Origin: Planctomycetaceae bacterium
Lineage (GTDB): Bacteria > Planctomycetota > Planctomycetia > Planctomycetales > Planctomycetaceae
Reading direction: 5' to 3'
DNA length: 64,000 nucleotides
NCBI GenBank assembly: GCA_028284145.1
Contig: JANQSH010000192.1
Location: 1 to 64,000 of the forward strand
Shown: positions 25,428-36,336 of the stretch, one piece after another
How positions within the stretch are numbered: position 1 is the first letter of the stretch
Layout: each line of letters begins with the position of its first letter
Program-made: the position numbers and the translations under genes
The notes under the pieces: model-generated
What the model was told of the DNA's origin: nothing
Database searches by the model: none
What the model saw: only the letters and a program-made list of their open reading frames with translations

Positions 25428-27122
25428 ATGGCAGAGCAATGGTTGGAGCAACTGGTTGCTGATGAGATGATCAGCACGGATCAGTTGACCGAAGCCGATG
25501 AAATGGCCCGCAGCGTCGGCATCAAAACCGAAGAGGCACTCATTAAACTGGGCTATGTCAATGCCGCGGAAATCGGTGTGATCCAGGCGAATCATTACGG
25601 CTATGAATTTGTCGACCTGGAAAAGATCGAAATCTCTCCCTCAGTGATCGAGCTGGTTCCGGAATCGGTTGCACGGGAAAACGTGGTGATTCCGTTATCT
25701 GGCGAAGATGATTCACTGACGGTCGCCATCAGTGATCCGATGGCATTCGACGTTCTTGACAAACTCCGTTTCATTTTGAATCGTGACATCCGCGTTTCGA
25801 TGGCGACCAAAGATTCGATTCAGGCAGCGATCAACCGGCATTACGGCCAGAGCGAAACGGAATCGGTCGACTCGATGTTGCAGGAGTTTACTGAAACCGC
25901 CATCGACTTCACCGAAACGGAGATGGCCGAAAGCCAATACGAAGAGGAAGACGAGAGCGCTCCGATCATCCGACTGGTGAACCTGATCATCACCGAAGCG
26001 GTGAACATGCGAACGAGTGACATTCATATTGAACCCTTTGAGGACCGGGTTCGCGTTCGATACCGAATCGATGGCGTGCTGATCGAGCGGGACAGTCCGC
26101 CTCGACGTCTGCTGGCTGCAATGGTTTCCCGTATTAAGATCATGGCTGGTATGGATATCGCCGAAAAACGTCGCCCGCAGGATGGCCGAATCAAAACGCG
26201 CGTGGGTGGTCGCGATTTTGACCTCCGTGTCAGTATTCTGCCTACCAATCATGGGCAAGCGGTGGTATTGCGGGTACTTGACCGGGACAATATCAAAGTC
26301 GGTATTCGCAACCTTGGGTTTAGTGAAGATAATTACAGGTCTTTCCAGAATATCATCCGTCGTCCCAATGGCATCTTCCTGGTCACAGGGCCAACCGGAA
26401 GCGGAAAGACGACAACTTTGTACAGTGCATTGGGTGAGCTGAATCGCCCGGACAGGAAGATTATCACAGCGGAGGATCCGGTCGAATACATGCTTCCAGG
26501 AATCAACCAGGTAGAGGTGAATTCGAGCATCGGCTTTAATTTTGCCCGGATCATCAAGGCCATGTTGCGTCAGGCACCGAATGTGATTCTTGTGGGTGAA
26601 ATTCGCGATGCGGAGACCGCAGAAATGGCGATTCAGGCAAGTCTGACTGGACACCTGGTTTTCAGTACGCTTCACACAAACGATGCGCCCGGTTCCGTTA
26701 CACGTCTTATCGATATGGGTGTTCAGCCATTTCTCGTTGCATCATCGGTAATGGCAGTGATGGCACAGCGTCTCGTCCGCCAGGTTTGCCAGAAATGCAA
26801 GGAGCAATACATGCCAGATCCGGGTGAGTTGCAGTTCTTTGATATTTCTGACCAGGAGGCGGAAGAAGCGATGTTTGTTCGGGGCAAAGGGTGTAACGAA
26901 TGCCAGCATACCGGCTATCGAGGACGGAAAGCCGTGTTCGAGCTGATGCTTATGAATGCCACCCTGAGAGATATGACATTCCGAAGCGAACCATCGCAAA
27001 ACATCCGTCGTCAAGCCCGTCTGTTCGGCATGAAGACATTGGCAGATGACGCGAAAGACAAGGCGATGCAAGGAGTTACAACGCTCGCCGAAGTGCATCG
27101 ACTCTCCAAAGGCGGTCATTAG
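25428..27122 (+). CDS. gspE: GspE/PilB-type secretion ATPase (first copy)
   Basis: A 564-residue hexameric motor ATPase. The N-terminal MshEN/T2SSE_N domain (about 5-135) is followed by the ATPase core with GPTGSGKTTT Walker A near residue 321, an Asp box (ITAEDPVEY), Walker B (VILVGEIRD) and a His box (GHLVFSTLHTNDA). The CM zinc-binding region has CQKC near 454 and CNEC near 488. Such proteins power pseudopilus or pilus assembly from the cytoplasmic face. GGAG precedes ATG 25428. It opens a cluster that continues with PilT-like, GspE-like and GspF-like genes, although 505 bases separate it from the next. Confidence 0.94.
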   Translation: MAEQWLEQLVADEMISTDQLTEADEMARSVGIKTEEALIKLGYVNAAEIGVIQANHYGYEFVDLEKIEISPSVIELVPESVARENVVIPLSGEDDSLTVAISDPMAFDVLDKLRFILNRDIRVSMATKDSIQAAINRHYGQSETESVDSMLQEFTETAIDFTETEMAESQYEEEDESAPIIRLVNLIITEAVNMRTSDIHIEPFEDRVRVRYRIDGVLIERDSPPRRLLAAMVSRIKIMAGMDIAEKRRPQDGRIKTRVGGRDFDLRVSILPTNHGQAVVLRVLDRDNIKVGIRNLGFSEDNYRSFQNIIRRPNGIFLVTGPTGSGKTTTLYSALGELNRPDRKIITAEDPVEYMLPGINQVEVNSSIGFNFARIIKAMLRQAPNVILVGEIRDAETAEMAIQASLTGHLVFSTLHTNDAPGSVTRLIDMGVQPFLVASSVMAVMAQRLVRQVCQKCKEQYMPDPGELQFFDISDQEAEEAMFVRGKGCNECQHTGYRGRKAVFELMLMNATLRDMTFRSEPSQNIRRQARLFGMKTLADDAKDKAMQGVTTLAEVHRLSKGGH

Positions 27123-27627
27123 ATCGTTCATTTGGAATAATGTTCATCTTGCCGTGGGTTTGGTGAGAAAAAAGTGACACATTTAAGCCGTACTTTGGCA
27201 AGCAGTTTGAATGCAGGGCATCTCATTTTAATGGGGAGGCTTCCGGCTTCAAACGTTCATCGTACAATTATCGAAACAGCAGCTTTCAAAAAGGATTACT
27301 CAGGCCACAGCGAATTGTCGCATTCGCGAGGGTTGATGTGACGTTCATTTGGGTGACTGCTCTTCGGCAAAACAGTCCGGCCTGATTTCAGCACCACGTC
27401 ATTCAGCTTGTTTAATTGACGCGCCAAGTTGCGAATGGAACCAAATCATCGAATAATCTGACTGCACCAGACATCCCATTTCTTTTTGGGCCTTTTCTGG
27501 ACTCGGTTGACTGGTGTAACTGGTTCTGTTCCGAATTTCCATCGCAAATCCATTTCATTCTCTTAACAGCGATCAAATCACATTCATTACAAATCTCCCG
27601 CTTTTGAAACTCGTGGACGAGTCTTAA
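27123..27627. other. gene-free region between gspE and pilT
   Basis: 505 bases, AT-richer than the flanking genes, with only short spurious open frames. No repeat element of either dispersed family is present. It may hold the pilT promoter, but nothing specific can be defended. Confidence 0.45.
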
Positions 27628-28758
27628 ATGCCCGCAATTCAAATTGACAAACTGTTGCAGACTGTCATTCGGGAAAAAGTCAGCGACTTGCACATCACGA
27701 CGGGACAGCCTCCTGTGGTTCGCATGGGTGGACACATGGTGCGTCTGGAAACGAAGTCACTGGAGCCGGAAGACACAGTCGGCTTGATGAAGAGCATTAC
27801 GCCCGAACGCAACCAGCAGGAATTGCAGGAATCGGGTGGGACTGACTTTGGATTTGCCTTTGGAGATCAGGCACGGTTTCGTGTTGCAGTGTTCAAACAG
27901 CGTGGCCAGGTAGGAATGGTGCTGCGGCGTGTGCCGAACGAGTTTCTGACCTTTGAACAACTTGGGTTGCCCCCCATCTGCAAAGATTTGATTCAGCGTC
28001 CGCGTGGCTTGTTCCTTGTCACTGGTCCGACGGGGAGCGGCAAGACAACAACACTGGCCAGCATGATGAACTGGCTGAACGAGAATATTGAGCACCACAT
28101 CATTACTCTCGAAGACCCTATCGAATACTATCACGATCACAAGAAATCGACTTTCAATCAGCGTGAGATCGGTGTTGATTGTCCATCGTTTGCCGAAGCG
28201 CTGCGGCGCGCCTTGCGGATGGACCCCGACGTGATTCTCGTCGGGGAAATGCGCGACCTGGAGACAATTGAATCGGCCATTACCGCTGCGGAAACCGGTC
28301 ACGTCGTGTTCGGGACATTGCATACCCAAAGTGCACAAGGAACAGTTGACCGAATTGTCGACGTGTTTCCCACCAATCAGCAGGAACAGATTCGAACTCA
28401 GTTGGCCAACTCCATTCTGGGGATTGTCAGTCAGGCATTGCTGCCGCGGATTCCAAAGGGGATGGTAGCGGCTTATGAAATGCTGGTCGTCACACCGGCA
28501 ATTTCCAATCTGATTCGTGAAGGAAAAACGTTTCGTATCAACTCATCGATTCAAACAGGGAAGAAGTATGGCATGCAGTTGCTCGACGACTGCCTGTTTA
28601 ATCTCTGGAAGGATGGGATCGTGGAAGAAGGCCCGGTGATTGGAAAATCGAACAATCCGGGTGAGCTGCGTGTACGGATCGAGCGGGCCAAAAAAGGTTT
28701 GATGGATGAAGAAATCGATGAGGAAGATGAAGACGAGGATGAGTGGGACGACGATTGA
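27628..28758 (+). CDS. pilT: PilT-like retraction ATPase
   Basis: A 376-residue PilT/PilU-family ATPase with the PilT-specific N-terminus (SDLHITTGQPPVVRMGG), GPTGSGKTTT near residue 133, TLEDPIEY, the Walker B segment VILVGEMRDLETIE, and the AIRAGF-like region. As usual for PilT it lacks the four-cysteine zinc site of GspE/PilB. The C-terminus ends in a strongly acidic tail (EEIDEEDEDEDEWDDD). PilT depolymerises type IV pili. Its presence beside GspE/GspF genes suggests a retractable pilus-like machine rather than a pure secretion pseudopilus. Confidence 0.93.
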   Translation: MPAIQIDKLLQTVIREKVSDLHITTGQPPVVRMGGHMVRLETKSLEPEDTVGLMKSITPERNQQELQESGGTDFGFAFGDQARFRVAVFKQRGQVGMVLRRVPNEFLTFEQLGLPPICKDLIQRPRGLFLVTGPTGSGKTTTLASMMNWLNENIEHHIITLEDPIEYYHDHKKSTFNQREIGVDCPSFAEALRRALRMDPDVILVGEMRDLETIESAITAAETGHVVFGTLHTQSAQGTVDRIVDVFPTNQQEQIRTQLANSILGIVSQALLPRIPKGMVAAYEMLVVTPAISNLIREGKTFRINSSIQTGKKYGMQLLDDCLFNLWKDGIVEEGPVIGKSNNPGELRVRIERAKKGLMDEEIDEEDEDEDEWDDD

Positions 28759-29013
28759 TCGCGGTTTGCGCGTGACATCGAAGCGAATGTTTCCATTCCA
28801 AATCGCAACATCGCTTCAACGTTTTTCATAACGAAAGGCTGGCAACCAGCAGGCATGTCAATTTCAGTCGTTGATCAGGGCGAGTTCATCGACGGTTAAT
28901 GCCTGTTCGTACCAACCGCAATTTTTTGGTCCATTCGGTTTTCAGTTCGACTGGCGTCGTCACTGTCCTGAATGGCAACCGTGCCCGAATGGTGTTGGGG
29001 GAAAGTGACCGTC

Positions 29014-30717
<1,704 letters not shown>

Positions 30718-30817
30718 CTTGATACTTCAAAACCATCGCCGTTTGGATTTGAGCGGTGTCGCGACTTAAAACAAGACTGAATGAATATAGAAGGCCACGA
30801 CAGGGCGGAGAGAAACA

Positions 30818-32074
30818 ATGCCTACCTTCCAATATGAAGCGATGGACAACACCGGACTGGAAGTCAAAGACACCATCGATGCGCCAACCGAAGCCGAAGC
30901 ACAACAGATCATTCGGGATAAAGGCTTCTTTGTTACGAAGATCAATGAAAAGGGTGGCGGGAAGAAAGGAAAAAAAGGGAAACCCGACAAGAAGAAACAG
31001 CAGCAGGGCAATCAAAAGAAAAAATCACTCGCACTGGGTGGTGTGAAGCAGAAAGTGCTCTGCACATTCACGCGACAGCTTTCGACATTGCAGGACGCCG
31101 GGCTTCCGATTCTCCGCAGCCTCCGTATTCTGGAAGGTCAGTCGAAACCAGGTCCGTTGAAAAACTCGCTGATGGATGTCATCGACGATATTGAAGGAGG
31201 CAGCACGCTTTCCGAGGCGATGGCCAAGCAACCCAAATGTTTCGACCATCTGTACGTCAACATGGTGAAGGCGGGGGAAGCCGGTGGTGCACTCGAAATC
31301 ATTCTGCAGCGTCTGGCTGAGTTCAAGGAAAAGGCCCAGAGTCTGAAACGAAAAGTGCAAGGAGCGATGATCTACCCGGTTGCGGTCGTCACGGTCGCGA
31401 CGTTAATCGTCGGCTTCATCATGTACTGGATTATCCCGAAGTTCAAAAAAATCTTTGACGACTTCGGTTCCGACCTGCCCGGCATGACGATCATGCTGAT
31501 CGAATCCTCCGACTTCGTTGTCAACTACTTTTACCTGTTCCCGATGGTGCCCTTTGCGGCCTGGCTGTTGTTCAAAATCATTCGGAAAAACAAGACCGGT
31601 GCGTACATACTCGACTTCCTGGTGCTCAAGATACCACTGATGGGGGCAATCGTCTCCAAATCGATTGTTGCCCGAACGTGTCGAACGCTGGGAACGCTGA
31701 TTTCTTCCGGGGTGCCAATTCTGGAGGCGATCATCATTGCACGGGATACCGCCGGCAACGCGGTGTTTGTGCAGGCGTTTGATGACATTTACACGGCGAT
31801 TCGCGAAGGGGAATCGATGGCAGGGCCGCTCAAGGAAACCCGCATTGTTGACGATATGGTGGTCAACATGGTGGATGTCGGCGAGGAGACCGGTGCGCTG
31901 GACACAATGTTGTACAAAGTGGCCGATGTATACGACGAAGAAGTTTCGGTTTTGGTGGAAGGTCTGATCAACATGCTCGAACCGATGATGGTCGTCATCC
32001 TCGGTTTGATCGTCGGTTTTATTGTGATCGCATTGTTCCTGCCTTTGGTGCAGTTGCTCAACGATCTTGGTTAG
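30818..32074 (+). CDS. gspF: GspF/PilC-type inner-membrane platform protein
   Basis: A 418-residue protein with an N-terminal cytoplasmic domain, two T2SSF repeats (about 85-210 and 285-410), and three membrane helices (including VAVVTVATLIVGFIMYWIIP and the C-terminal VVILGLIVGFIVIALFLPLV). A Lys/Gly/Gln-rich linker (about residues 46-70) is unusually basic. It forms the platform on which pseudopilins assemble. The stop codon TAG (32072-32074) is made by the left edge of MITE copy D. Confidence 0.94.
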   Translation: MPTFQYEAMDNTGLEVKDTIDAPTEAEAQQIIRDKGFFVTKINEKGGGKKGKKGKPDKKKQQQGNQKKKSLALGGVKQKVLCTFTRQLSTLQDAGLPILRSLRILEGQSKPGPLKNSLMDVIDDIEGGSTLSEAMAKQPKCFDHLYVNMVKAGEAGGALEIILQRLAEFKEKAQSLKRKVQGAMIYPVAVVTVATLIVGFIMYWIIPKFKKIFDDFGSDLPGMTIMLIESSDFVVNYFYLFPMVPFAAWLLFKIIRKNKTGAYILDFLVLKIPLMGAIVSKSIVARTCRTLGTLISSGVPILEAIIIARDTAGNAVFVQAFDDIYTAIREGESMAGPLKETRIVDDMVVNMVDVGEETGALDTMLYKVADVYDEEVSVLVEGLINMLEPMMVVILGLIVGFIVIALFLPLVQLLNDLG

Positions 32075-32175
32075 AGCGTATTACGTTCTTCTGTGCCGTG
32101 ATGGACGTCGTTTGGCCTGGCAAATACAGGCTCCCCACGAGCCAGAGACGTCACACAAAAAGGGAAACGGCTCTG
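32072..32175 (+). mobile_element. MITE-like element, copy D, starting at the gspF stop codon
   Basis: Forward orientation: TA 32072-32073, GAGCGTATTACGTTC, GATGGACGTCGTTTGGCCTG, CCCACGAGCC, ACGTCACAC, and the right end AACGGCTC at 32173. The right-hand TA has become TG (32174-32175). The first three bases (TAG) are the stop codon of gspF. The element separates gspF from the first pseudopilin gene, and the pseudopilin frame happens to stay open back through it. Confidence 0.83.
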
Positions 32176-32244
32176 GATATCCAGAAGAGTTCAATCAGAA
32201 AACATCACGTGTTGCAGAAAGTGCAGAATAAAGAGAGAAGTGAA

Positions 32245-33126
32245 ATGACAACTCAACGGAAAACCACGCGAAATCACCGGACCGGTTTCACCATCATCGA
32301 ACTACTGGTGGTGATCGCCATCATTGCCGCGTTGGTGGCACTGCTGGTCCCGGCAATTATGGGAGGTGTCCGCAATGCGCGGATCGCTGAGACACGAATC
32401 GACATCACGGCTCTGGAAACCGGTCTCTCCGATTTTCAGAATACCTACAAAGTGACCAGTTCGCCCCCCAGTTACATCGAACTGTACGAACAGGGTGGTG
32501 CAGCCTGGACGCCATCCAGCAAGGCGGCCATCAAGCGTTACTGGCCCCAGTTCGATTTTTCCAAACCTCGCGACATCAACCAGGATGGCTCGCATACAAA
32601 GCTCACGCTCACCGGCGCGGAATGTCTGCTCTTCTTCCTGGCAGGGGTGAAAGACAGCAGCGGAGTTTACAACGGATTCTCAAAAAATCCGGCCGATCCC
32701 TTCAGCGCGACCGGCAACAACCGGTATGGGCCGTTTTATGTCGACTTCGAAAACGATCGTGTCGTCGACAAGGATGGAGATGGAATGGGCGAACTGGTTG
32801 ACAAATACAGCGGCCAGACGATGCCTTATGTGTATATCAGCAGCAACGGTGGCAGTGGTTATCGGGGGGTTGATTTGATGGTGACAACCACGGGCGGAAA
32901 CGATGCCACGGGCGAAGGGGATTTGACACGCGTCTACCAGCAAAATTCCGACACCGGCCCGCCATTCAAACCGAAGGGATTTCAGATCATCTCGCCGGGA
33001 GCGGACGGCCAATATGGTCGCGGCGGCGGGTTTAATCCCGATACATCGGAATCCGATCTCGTCGGCCCGCGTTTGCAGGAACGGGACAACATCACCAACT
33101 TCCACAACACTGTTCTCGCACCGTAA
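32245..33126 (+). CDS. GspG-like pseudopilin with calcium-type loop
   Basis: A 293-residue protein with a basic leader and a classic class-III prepilin cleavage site, RTGFTIIELLVVIAII (cleavage after Gly, Glu at +5), then a hydrophobic helix. The globular part holds DKDGDGMGELVD, an acidic DxDGDG loop of the type that binds Ca2+ in major pseudopilins. ATG 32245 is chosen over an open frame from 32098 because the upstream part translates MITE copy D. It begins a tight run of pseudopilin genes. It is longer than the usual GspG (about 140 residues), a common planctomycete trait. Confidence 0.85.
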   Translation: MTTQRKTTRNHRTGFTIIELLVVIAIIAALVALLVPAIMGGVRNARIAETRIDITALETGLSDFQNTYKVTSSPPSYIELYEQGGAAWTPSSKAAIKRYWPQFDFSKPRDINQDGSHTKLTLTGAECLLFFLAGVKDSSGVYNGFSKNPADPFSATGNNRYGPFYVDFENDRVVDKDGDGMGELVDKYSGQTMPYVYISSNGGSGYRGVDLMVTTTGGNDATGEGDLTRVYQQNSDTGPPFKPKGFQIISPGADGQYGRGGGFNPDTSESDLVGPRLQERDNITNFHNTVLAP

Positions 33127-33193
33127 TGGAATTGTCGATCGCCGGGGCAAGACAGGTTCAACGCAACAAAAACAATTAACGCAACAAAACCGC

Positions 33194-34162
33194 ATGAAAC
33201 AACAACTGCGACAATCTGGTTTACCTCAAGGCAGGGAATGGAATTCGCGTGTCGGTGTTCGGCGTGCGTTCACACTGATTGAACTGCTGGTGGTGATTGC
33301 CGTCATCGTGCTGCTGCTGGTGATCACGGTCACGGTTTTCGGCCGGTTAATCACGACGGCTCGCGAACGGGCGACGCTGGCAACGATCAAAAAGATTCAT
33401 GAAAACGTTTATCAGCGTGCATTGGCCATCGATCGCGATCTCAAACGAGGCCGATATCGAATGCGGGTTGATCTGAAGGTTTCAACAATGGGCATTTCGG
33501 AATCCGCCGCGACGACACTGGTTCGCAAAGAATTGATGCGGGAACACTTCCCGCAAGTGGTGACGGATTTACCGGAATCACCGCCAGGTGACCCTGCCCA
33601 ATACAATAACAGTGCGGAACTGCTGTACTACGTGTTGAGCGAGGGAGAGGATTTCGGCACCGACACCGGAGTGGACGAGTTCACCTCGACCGAAGTGACC
33701 GACACTGATGGCGATGGATTGCTCGAATTTGTCGATGCCTGGAACAAACCGTTGCGGTTTTATCGCTGGCCAACACGTCTTTATCGGCCAAATGGACGAA
33801 CTGACAATGTGACCAATGCGTACGCGAGTATGCTCACACCGACCGTCACCACCACGATGATGGCCCAGGATCCGGATGACCCGCTGGGAGAATTGCATGA
33901 CGAGATCAACAGTCCGAATCCAAACGGACTGAAAAGCGCGTACCCTGACGCAGACGCGTTTGAGATCGTCTATCACACGCTCGATACATTTCATCCGTTC
34001 CTGATTATCTCTGCCGGGGCGGATGAAACACTGGGATTGAACGAACCGGGCGACGTCGCCAACTTCGGGCATCTGGCACGGCCGACAGATGAAACGATCA
34101 CCAACGGCGGCGACAGCGCCATTAACGACAACATCACCAACCGGCAACCCGCCGGAGGATAA
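33194..34162 (+). CDS. GspG-like pseudopilin with Ala at the cleavage position
   Basis: A 322-residue protein with a prepilin-type N-terminus RRAFTLIELLVVIAVIV. The residue before Phe is Ala rather than the Gly normally needed by prepilin peptidase; Glu+5 is present. The globular part includes DTDGDGLLEFVD, a Ca2+-type loop, and later ISAGADETLG. ATG 33194 is preferred; the frame is open upstream into the preceding gene, but those residues are not family-like. It lies 67 bases after the preceding pseudopilin gene and 6 before the next. Confidence 0.83.
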   Translation: MKQQLRQSGLPQGREWNSRVGVRRAFTLIELLVVIAVIVLLLVITVTVFGRLITTARERATLATIKKIHENVYQRALAIDRDLKRGRYRMRVDLKVSTMGISESAATTLVRKELMREHFPQVVTDLPESPPGDPAQYNNSAELLYYVLSEGEDFGTDTGVDEFTSTEVTDTDGDGLLEFVDAWNKPLRFYRWPTRLYRPNGRTDNVTNAYASMLTPTVTTTMMAQDPDDPLGELHDEINSPNPNGLKSAYPDADAFEIVYHTLDTFHPFLIISAGADETLGLNEPGDVANFGHLARPTDETITNGGDSAINDNITNRQPAGG

Positions 34163-34168
34163 CAGGAC

Positions 34169-35206
34169 ATGAATCGCAGCATGCGACAATCGATTCCAAC
34201 GCAGACATCAACAACCTCGGTCTGTCCCGGCTTTACGCTGGTCGAACTGCTGGTGGTGTTGAGCATTCTGCTGGTTCTCGCCGGGATTACCGTCACAGTC
34301 GTAAATGTCAGCCTCGACTCCAACCGCATCAGCAATTCCGCCCGGCAGGTACAATCGTATCTGGAAGGCTGCCGGGATCGGGCGATCTTCGCGCAGGAGC
34401 CGCGCGGTGTTCGCTTCCTGCTGGATGAAGACGACCCCACCACAGTCCGCAGCATGGTCTATATCGGCGAGCCACATCAAAGCGATGGCACACTGGTGAT
34501 TGAGGGAACGGGTGTGAACGAAGGGCTGATGATCCGCCAGCGAAACGGGCAGGACTGGTCGGCTCTGTTCGATAAAGGTGTTCTGCAACGCTCCGCTCGC
34601 ATCAAGATTCCGGATGAACCGACCGGCCTCTGGTTCAACCTGCAGAACACCAGTTTCCCAATTACCGCTGACCCCAGTGGAGACGTGATGAAGCTGATTC
34701 GGCAACACCCCGATTATGCCACCGGCAGTAGTGGCGTTGCGTTGACCTATCGTCTGGAACTGGTCTCGACCATTCTGCCTGAGCATGAGCCGGTTCAGCT
34801 TTCGCGTGGCATTGTGATCGATCTGGATAACAGTCTGCTGCCCCGACATTGGATTCTCGCAGCCGATGCCGGCTCGCAGTTTCCGCGCACCGGCGCAACC
34901 TACTCTCCCTTTATGGACGTCATGTATTCGCCACGCGGCGTGGTGATCGGACCGGCTGCCCGCAGCGGTTTGGTTCATTTCCTGCTGGGGGATGTCGAAG
35001 ATGTTTCCCGGAATCTTGGCCCGGTCGATAAAGACCTCGATGCCAGTTCCGCAATTGAAGAAAATGAAGCCCATGTGGGCGATCGTCGCATTACCACGTT
35101 GTTCACGCGGTCGGGCCACGCCTCGGTGCACTTCGTGTATGGCGACGAAACCGATCCCGATGACCCGTACCGTTATGCCGAAACTGGCGAGGTGGCCCCG
35201 GAATGA
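34169..35206 (+). CDS. GspH-like pseudopilin
   Basis: A 345-residue protein with cleavage site CPGFTLVELLVVLSIL, a long helix, and then a GspH/FimT-like segment (NSARQVQSYLEGCRDRAIFAQEPRGVRF), which is the usual minor-pseudopilin 'H' signature. The C-terminal half is mostly beta-type and matches no domain I know. It overlaps the next gene by four bases (ATGA), implying coupled translation. Confidence 0.85.
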   Translation: MNRSMRQSIPTQTSTTSVCPGFTLVELLVVLSILLVLAGITVTVVNVSLDSNRISNSARQVQSYLEGCRDRAIFAQEPRGVRFLLDEDDPTTVRSMVYIGEPHQSDGTLVIEGTGVNEGLMIRQRNGQDWSALFDKGVLQRSARIKIPDEPTGLWFNLQNTSFPITADPSGDVMKLIRQHPDYATGSSGVALTYRLELVSTILPEHEPVQLSRGIVIDLDNSLLPRHWILAADAGSQFPRTGATYSPFMDVMYSPRGVVIGPAARSGLVHFLLGDVEDVSRNLGPVDKDLDASSAIEENEAHVGDRRITTLFTRSGHASVHFVYGDETDPDDPYRYAETGEVAPE

Positions 35207-36285
35207 AACGTAACCAACCCTTACAATCTCGCAGACAACCCGCCGCACGTCGCGGTGCAACACTTACCGAAGTGCTGATGGGCGTGATGCTGATGGGCAT
35301 TGGCGTGGCGACACTCGCTTCGCTGTTTCCCATTTCCGTGTTGCGTTCCATTCAGGCAACGCAGTTGACCAACTCCACGTTGCTGCGAATGAACACCGAG
35401 GATTTGATCAATACACTGCCGGAACTGCTGCATGATCCCGATCGGGATGGCAATTTTGCCGAGCATAACGGTCGTGCCTACATGGTCGATCCACTTGGTT
35501 GGAATGAAGTCGATCCCACATTGCAAAGTCGGTTTGGCAATGATGGTACCAATCCAGCCGGAACGTTGATTCGCTACAATGGCGGGCAGACTTCCTCTCC
35601 CGCTGCTCAGGCACTGGCCATGCAGCCGGACAGTTGGGTCGAGCATACACAGTGGACTCCCGCATTGGCTGGTTCGACATCCCTGTTTGCTCCGGCGGAA
35701 ATCGATTTGAGCGACTTTCCGGTCGGAGCAGCAACGGTACCGACGCGAGCGATTCTCTTCAGCGGAAGCGGCAAACAGAGCCAGATTCGGGCCGACCTGT
35801 ATATTAACGGGCAGGAGCTGATGTTCACCGACACGGCCAATATCCCCGAATTGTCGGACATTTCCCGCGTGATTCTGCAGTATCAGGAGCAACGTTACAG
35901 TTGGCTGCTGACTGTCCGCAAGTCACCCGGTGCGATCCCAACCATCGACAACGCCTCAGTCGATGTGGTCGTCTTTTTCAGGCGATCATTCGGACCAGAG
36001 GATGAACAACTCCTGGATGCCACATTCCAACGGCTCAATAACAAGGTGACTGTCACCGGGTTGGATCCTGATCCGAAGTTTCGGCCATTTTACAAAAAGG
36101 GTGGGTACATTCTCGACGCTGAAAACGCCCACTGGTATCGCATTGCAAAGGTCAACGAATCCTCGGCAACTGAACTGGAAATCACGCTCGACCGACCCGC
36201 CATCGACAGCGGAAACTCAGCGATTTTGATGCGGAGGATCGTCGACGTCTATCCGCTGGGGACATTTAATCCACCACCGCCATAA
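35203..36285 (+). CDS. GspI/PilV-like pseudopilin
   Basis: A 360-residue protein with cleavage site RRGATLTEVLMGVMLMGIG (Gly before the site, Glu+5). It is followed by a helix and a globular part with VILQYQEQRYSWLLTV and VDVVVFFRRSF segments, which recur in planctomycete type II-like operons. Position in the operon (after H, before J) supports the GspI role; the large size is atypical for GspI (about 120 residues). Confidence 0.82.
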   Translation: MKRNQPLQSRRQPAARRGATLTEVLMGVMLMGIGVATLASLFPISVLRSIQATQLTNSTLLRMNTEDLINTLPELLHDPDRDGNFAEHNGRAYMVDPLGWNEVDPTLQSRFGNDGTNPAGTLIRYNGGQTSSPAAQALAMQPDSWVEHTQWTPALAGSTSLFAPAEIDLSDFPVGAATVPTRAILFSGSGKQSQIRADLYINGQELMFTDTANIPELSDISRVILQYQEQRYSWLLTVRKSPGAIPTIDNASVDVVVFFRRSFGPEDEQLLDATFQRLNNKVTVTGLDPDPKFRPFYKKGGYILDAENAHWYRIAKVNESSATELEITLDRPAIDSGNSAILMRRIVDVYPLGTFNPPPP

Positions 36286-36336
36286 TTCTCAGCCAGCAAA
36301 CGGCTCGCACATATCCTGACAGAGCCTGATAGAAAC

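Noticed and set aside
25713-26675. 320-codon minus-strand frame inside the first gspE (similar one at 29308-30264 in the second)
   Set aside because: Both arise from the same antisense codon bias over conserved GspE sequence; the paired occurrence shows it is a by-product of homology.
32098-32244. N-terminal extension of the first pseudopilin through MITE copy D
   Set aside because: The frame is open by chance; the prepilin leader and GFTIIELL start naturally at ATG 32245.
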